DNA of 64,000 nucleotides. Origin: Cryptomeria japonica. Lineage: Eukaryota > Streptophyta > Pinopsida > Cupressales > Cupressaceae. Both the position numbers and the translations under genes were made by a program. This document shows, one piece after another, positions 58,731-64,000 of the stretch. A model generated the notes under the pieces. The model had not been told where the DNA came from. It worked only from the letters and a program-made list of their open reading frames with translations, and did not search any database. Location of the stretch: assembly GCF_030272615.1 (NCBI RefSeq), contig NC_081414.1:527413137-527477136 (forward strand). Direction: 5' to 3'. How positions within the stretch are numbered: position 1 is the first letter of the stretch; each line of letters opens with the position of its first letter.

Positions 58731-59327
58731 TGATGGGTGAGACCGTTGATGTCACAACTCACATCATTTAATTTCTCATTTATTGAATCGAGTGTGTCTT
58801 AGAGCTATATGCGATAAGAATGTATTCAAGTTGGGAGGGTTTTTGCACTAAAAACTAGGACTCAGACTTCGGTCATGCTCTGTCAGGAGCTCTCAAGATC
58901 CACTTTGAAAAACTAAGTTTTATGCTAAAGTTTCTATTCTAGTCTGACAGAAATTGAAACTTAGAAGGCTTAAATTATCCTAAGAAGAAACTTTGGTGGG
59001 TTTAGTGTGATACAAACAGAACTAAATTAAGATCAATACATGGAATCTCCTAACTATGACTGAAATTAAATTTAATTTACAACGCATAAATTCAATTTCT
59101 ATTTTACTTTGCTAAAAATAAAATCTATCTTATGCTTGCAGAAAATTAAAATTCTATTCTAAATAGCATTCAAAGTAAAACTAAATCCCATGAATTGACT
59201 TAATAAAGCTTCTGTCTAATCACTACTTCCATCACAATTGTCACTTATTGTTAAAATCTAAAACTGAAATGCATTTATCAATTAATCTATTATGTGAATT
59301 CAAACTTAACTAGATAAAAACATGAAT
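58731..59327 (-). repeat. 5' LTR of G1, first piece
   Basis: It aligns with 23052-23387 and 26721-27020 of the 3' LTR. The last 12 bases, AAAAACATGAAT (59316-59327), are the left duplication of retroposon 2. Confidence 0.88.
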
Positions 59328-60230
59328 AGCAGAAATGTTGCCCAGAACTCCATGGAGGAAGCCAACCCTAACTCCGTGAGCTCTGAGCAGGGTAGGGATT
59401 AGGCAAACACTATCTTTAATACCGCTTGAAACTGCACGCTTGAGTCTTTTAATTTTTAGAAGTGGGTTATTGAAAATATAACCAACATTCAGAGCAAACA
59501 GAGGGACTTGGAATATAAGATCCACAATTTGATCAAGGAAACAAATTCAGGGAAAAATTAGTGCAGAGGTGGAAACTAGTGAAGCTGAGGAGGAAATTGA
59601 AATGCAGGACTAGTCGGAAAAAGACCTTATAAAAGGGGATTTGAAACATTTGGAGGATGTTATTACAATTGTAAAAGAAAAGACTGAGGCGGATAACAAG
59701 ACCATCATCAATCGAGTTGCCAAAACTGAGAAGGCATTGAAAAGCTTCATGAACCACAGTCTTGAGGTCTTGAGAATCTCGTCTCAAAACATGAATACCT
59801 TGGTGGATCACTTAGAGAGGAAAACTTAGAATAAGGATTTGGTAATCATTAATGATATCCCGACCTCCAGCTCTACTCATCAAATCTCCAGGCGAAGGAC
59901 CAGGCAGACAACCGGTGATATGGAGACAAAGATGAAAGACATTTAGCTGAAACAGGAGAATAATAATCTGAGAGAAGCCACTAAGGCCATGATGTTATTG
60001 GTTCAAAATGTTGAGGAGTCTATAAAAGTTTTTATTTGACATGTAATGCTGGATTTTGGATGCTAGTTTCTCACTGGCTCTGTGTTGTCCTTTTGTCCAA
60101 GCTACTGGTTTTTTTTGCTAGTTTTTGTACAGCTTTTTTGTCTAGGTCTTGTCTTCTCTAGTTTCTTTCATGGTCATCTTTCGTAATGTAAGCGGGTTTC
60201 GGGTCCCTTAAAACCTGTTTTTCCATAATC
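59328..60230 (+). mobile_element. Non-LTR retroposon 2 (in the G1 5' LTR)
   Basis: It is flanked by the 12-bp duplication AAAAACATGAAT (59316-59327 and 60231-60242). The 3' end GGGTTTCGGGTCCC...AAAACCTGTTTTTCCATAATC is shared in pattern with retroposon 1. The empty site is seen in the 3' LTR near 27010. It carries a coiled-coil reading frame (59641 onward). It is either a 5'-truncated LINE or a retroposed chimera. Confidence 0.85.
59560..60040 (+). pseudogene. Coiled-coil reading frame in retroposon 2
   Basis: The frame reads DLKHLEDVITIVKEKTEADN, KTIINRVAKTEKALKSF and NMNTLVDHLERKT, ending at TAG 59827. Coding sense continues as NKDLVIINDIPTSSS and, after another TAG, NNLREATKAMMLLVQNVEES to a TGA near 60040. 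Heptad spacing of Leu/Ile/Val suggests a long coiled coil. It may be a LINE ORF1-type protein end or captured host sequence; I cannot decide. Confidence 0.5.
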
Positions 60231-60880
60231 AAAAACATGAATCTAAACATCCATAAAAGAATTAATTAGCTTTAAGCGCTATAAAAGTAATCTACAAATG
60301 ATAACTACTAATTAGGAATGAATTTTTATTTTCAATTTCACATATGAACTAGTAGAAGGAAAAATGACAAAAAAATAAACAATAGACAAATGGAAATAAA
60401 GAAACAATTCAGGATCACCTCCCTTTGGTTGAGTGGGTCCTGCTCTCCCTCTGGTGGGATCCTTTGACACTGAAATTTTAAATCAACTTTTAGCTTGCAT
60501 TCAAATTGGCTCCCAAAAGGGAGTAAAACAAAGTTTAGAAATTACTAGAGGAATTGACAAGACTTTGAGAATTAATGACCGGCTGACTATCTCCTACTGA
60601 GAACAGATGGATATATAGGCATTCCTTATTTGAATTTCAAATGATGTGTTACCCACCTAGATGAGTAGCAACTACAAACTAAACTATAGAAAACTCAATG
60701 TCTTTAATTACAATGCTTTATTTATCATTGATGAAACTGGAAGTTTCATAGACAACCAATGAAGTTGAACTAAAGAGAACCGTTGCATTGACAACTAGAC
60801 TGACCAAGAGCATGATCAGGAATTCCACATTGTTGGACAGGGAATTCACAGTTTCGTGCACTAAAACAACCTTTTAAAAT
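60231..60880 (-). repeat. 5' LTR of G1, second piece
   Basis: It continues the LTR match to 27010-27655 (for example TTCAAGATCACCTCCCTTCGG against TTCAGGATCACCTCCCTTTGG by position). It is cut at 60880 by the second E unit; the remainder of the LTR lies beyond the window. Confidence 0.85.
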
Positions 60881-63800
60881 TGTTACCATTTTTTTCCTAC
60901 AGCTAAATTTGGTGGCCTATTACAAGCCCTACACATTGTGATTGAAGAAAGGTACACAAAAATTTTACAGAAAATTTTCTTCATTTTGCACATCATGGTT
61001 TAAAATTAAAAGTTTATTTCATACATGCAAGTATTTAAGAGAAATAACAATAGAATATTGCATAGAAATAGCTTTTTATTTACAAAATGTGTAAAGTTAC
61101 CCACACAAGTTGTGGGTATGACTGATAAATACAACAAGTAGAATGACAAACATATGTATAAATAGAATGAGAGAAAGAAATATTTGTCATTACCTTGGAA
61201 TGACGAGTTGTTGGTTAGTTGAAGCTGCATCTTCATTTATTCATGCTCCTAAGTGCTCCTAGTATACCTGCAAAGGGTGAAGAACAGTTTTATTAGAGCT
61301 CGGGATCTTTGTTCTCTAACAATATACTCATACACATATATATATCAGACTAATAATAGAATAAATCAGTTCAGATCAACCAACAGATATCAAAGGGATC
61401 AGCAGGATGCCATGAGATAACAACAAATACCATGTTTTATCTAACATGTTTGTTTCATGTGCAGATACAGGATCAAATAGTGCATTAATGAATATCAAGT
61501 ATGTGGGTTACAATGGGCTCCCACGAGGTTGAGATCAACATACTAGTCATCACTCACAGGGTGACACTAATCAACTATCAAACATGAATGCAACTATATT
61601 CATGGTCCCATATATTGTCATCCAATGACAGTATAGGAAGACATTCGATGAAAACATATACAACAATAAATGAATTGCACCCTATATCCGACAAGTGGCT
61701 AAGGTCATCATATGAGTGACAAAGTATGATAAGGCAAGTGTTTCAGACCTTTATTATCAAATGACCGAAACATGCAAATGAACAAAAGGAATTTTGAATG
61801 ACCAAACTTTGAGGAAGGGGAATTTCTTGTTTTACACAAATAGATATCATAAAGGAATAAATGCTTCCAAAGTCATAATAGTATCATTACATTCACTGTT
61901 AAAATAAAAGACACATGCAAACTCAATGCCTCATGATGAGAGCAGTCAAAAGGAAGAACAGTTAGAAAAAAATCAGTCAAAAGACTGTTATTAAACAGCT
62001 ACAGCAACAAATACAATATAAGAATCAGTCTCATGTTGACTTATGACTGTTAATTTTATGGATGTAAGAATGGCATATACAGTATGCATAGAATTTTCAA
62101 TAGATAAATTGCAGCATTTATATGGATTGTAACCATCAAATAAGTAAGTATTTGAGAGAAATATAGTAAAAGCCTCATTGACAAAGTACAGTACAAAGAG
62201 TCACTTGAGCTACAAGTATAGGAGACCTCCAATGATAGTAAGATAATAGTGTTTTGGCAAGAACATTGATCTTGGATAATAACATTGAAAATGGTCCCAT
62301 ATCAAGAGTTTAAGAGACCTCCATTGGCAGCATAATCCCAAATGGACAGTGAATAACCAAAATGCAGAGAAGAATATTGTAACATAACCTAAAAAAAGAG
62401 TTTTAAGTGCAAGTTCATCATATGGACAGACATGATCTCAAGTTACATTGGTTTCAGAACAAAAGGATGGTAAGCTCATAATAGGTTCTATGAAGAAATA
62501 GAGGATAGTAAGCAACTGCAAACCCAACATGATAGGTAAAAGACTTATAATTAGATTTGCGACATCAAAGAGGTATTAGCACTCATGATAAATTCAACTA
62601 AGACTATTGCAATGAAAAGTACACAGTGAGTATGTAGGTACAGCAATAAGACAATGATAGAGTTCAATGTAGTGAATCCTTGCAAAGATGTTAATCGTTG
62701 TCTAAAAGTCAGTCATCTAATGCAAACTACTAAGGTATAGTACAAAAGTTAACAAAAAAGATCAAAGCACCGAATCACGATGAGTAAATTAACCAAAAAG
62801 ATTGTAATAGTCCAAAAGCTCCTTGCGCAGTGAAGTGGTTATGCAAAGACAGCCAAAACATATCAATGGAGCAAGTTATGCATGAATATCAAAGTATCAA
62901 TTACAGTAATAATGACTGATTTGAACAGTCTTGAAACCACAAGAACAACCAACCTATCATAGAAAATCACAGTCTATTGGAAGACAATGATTAACCATTG
63001 AAGAGGAAAGGTTTTTGTGAGCATAATGTGCACAGGGAACTGATAAGAATAACTTTGTCAAAGGAATTTCTGAATTCTAAGAACAAGATCAATAATCAAG
63101 TATATGAAATATGAATACACTCTATACCAGCCAAGGTGCCAACTCACAGTCACGCACTTGTCTAATATTACGAGTCATAAGAAATAAAGATGAAGCATTG
63201 TTAAAAGATAAAAATTGTTTGATAGCTAAGAAAGCATGTTGAAAGACAATATGTAGTCCAGAGGCTAATAATCATTGTCAAAGAAGTCTCAGTTTTCAGT
63301 GATAGGTTTCCTATTATCATGATCCCAAAGAAAACAAATATGATGACTCACAAATCAGTGTAGGCAATGAAGACACGATGATAGGAAGCTATCCACAGTC
63401 AAAACATAGAGATTGAAGATCATGCAAAAAGGTACAAACCAAGTCCTTCAAGTAACTAGCTACAACCATAGTAGATTCCACAGTCCAAAACATTGAGAAG
63501 GCAGAGATTGCAGTCTTCAACTCATTATCAAAAGACAGACCTCTTTGAGTTAGTAAGGGCATAAAGGAAAAAGACATATAGCAACATCCTCATAAGAATA
63601 ATTCATAGACATATGAGAAATTCTCAGACCAACAAGTGTAATAAGAGAAACAATCAACACTGTCTATTAGAAGCAATCGAGACAAATCTTGTATAATGAC
63701 AGTGAATGTACAGTGTCAAGAAGACATAGAATAATGTCAAGGAACGGTCACAATGTCCTGCACCTTGTGAGTATATAAGCAACACATGAAATAATGTACA

Positions 63801-64000
63801 CATACGGTTTAGCAGTGAAAGTTAATGAAATCATAAGAGATACAGTCCTAAAGGTTATAGAGATTCCAACATTATCAAGATACATTCGAAAGTGGATTAG
63901 TGTTGCAGAACTAATGATACATGACACGGTCCAAACACTGCCATATAAACGGTCACACACAGTCCGCCCAAAGAGTAAACCTAATGAAATGATAGCCATT
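60881..64000 (-). mobile_element. Second unit E (E2), partial
   Basis: Read in reverse, it ends GCCACCAAATTTAGCTGTAG followed by GGTAACA, matching the end of E at 48175. Further matches run in order to the window edge (61430-61620 with 39330-39110). The preceding pentamer AAAAT would be its target duplication; the other side is outside the window. No protein frame is credible. The many AT-rich frames here are noise. Two copies of E in one G1 element suggest a preferred target or simple abundance. Confidence 0.75.

Overview
This window looks like repeat-dense intergenic DNA from a large-genome plant, and I can support no host gene in it. The evidence is the families present: Ty3/gypsy and Ty1/copia retrotransposons with plant-type primer sites (an Asp-tRNA-like TGGCATCGTTGTTGGGGA and a Met-tRNA-like TGGTATCAGAGCC), plant L1-type LINEs with a DUF4283-like ORF1 and a C-terminal RNase H, long TA/CATA microsatellites and low GC. 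A gymnosperm or another giant plant genome would fit, but the species cannot be told from sequence alone. Every recognisable protein is an interrupted retroelement product.

Left half (1-23051) is one stack of nested insertions. The oldest layer is a gypsy-type LTR ('H', pieces 17419-17674 and 21571-22193, primer site at 22198). In it sits copy 1 of a gag-only element ('A1': internal end 1-1239, 3' LTR 1240-1785 plus 16826 to about 17418). A 3.8-kb non-coding LTR-like unit ('B-L', 1786-16820, target duplication TTTCA) split the A1 LTR. A LINE (about 4345-13780) and a 5'-truncated LINE (14041-15848) then entered B-L, and a 940-bp solo LTR (8487-9426, duplication ATCAA) entered the first LINE's reverse transcriptase. 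A second B unit ('B-R', 17675-21570) lies in opposite orientation in LTR H.

Right half (23052-64000) is an Athila-like gypsy element ('G1') on the minus strand: 3' LTR 23052-27917 (split by a 3.3-kb insertion carrying a 1.1-kb microsatellite), an extra open reading region after pol (30633-28841), integrase and RNase H (33438-31627), reverse transcriptase (48958-48181 and 55800-55744), protease, gag (58485-57601), primer site (58709-58726) and 5' LTR (58731-60880). It is interrupted by a complete gag-only element ('A2', 48959-55743), by a very long non-coding unit 'E' (33439-48175, duplication ATAAT) that itself holds a Ty1/copia element (39724-47985), by two short non-LTR retroposons (42324-43864 inside the copia and 59328-60230 inside the 5' LTR), and by a second E unit (60881 to the window end).

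Points worth following: the A family keeps gag and protease-like regions but ends in an acidic reading frame with no pol in either copy; both LINEs carry a different extra reading frame after RNase H; two retroposons with unrelated bodies share one 3' tail; and the E and B units are unusually long for solo LTRs. All frames are damaged. In LINE 1 ORF2 and the copia element nearly all internal stops are TAG.
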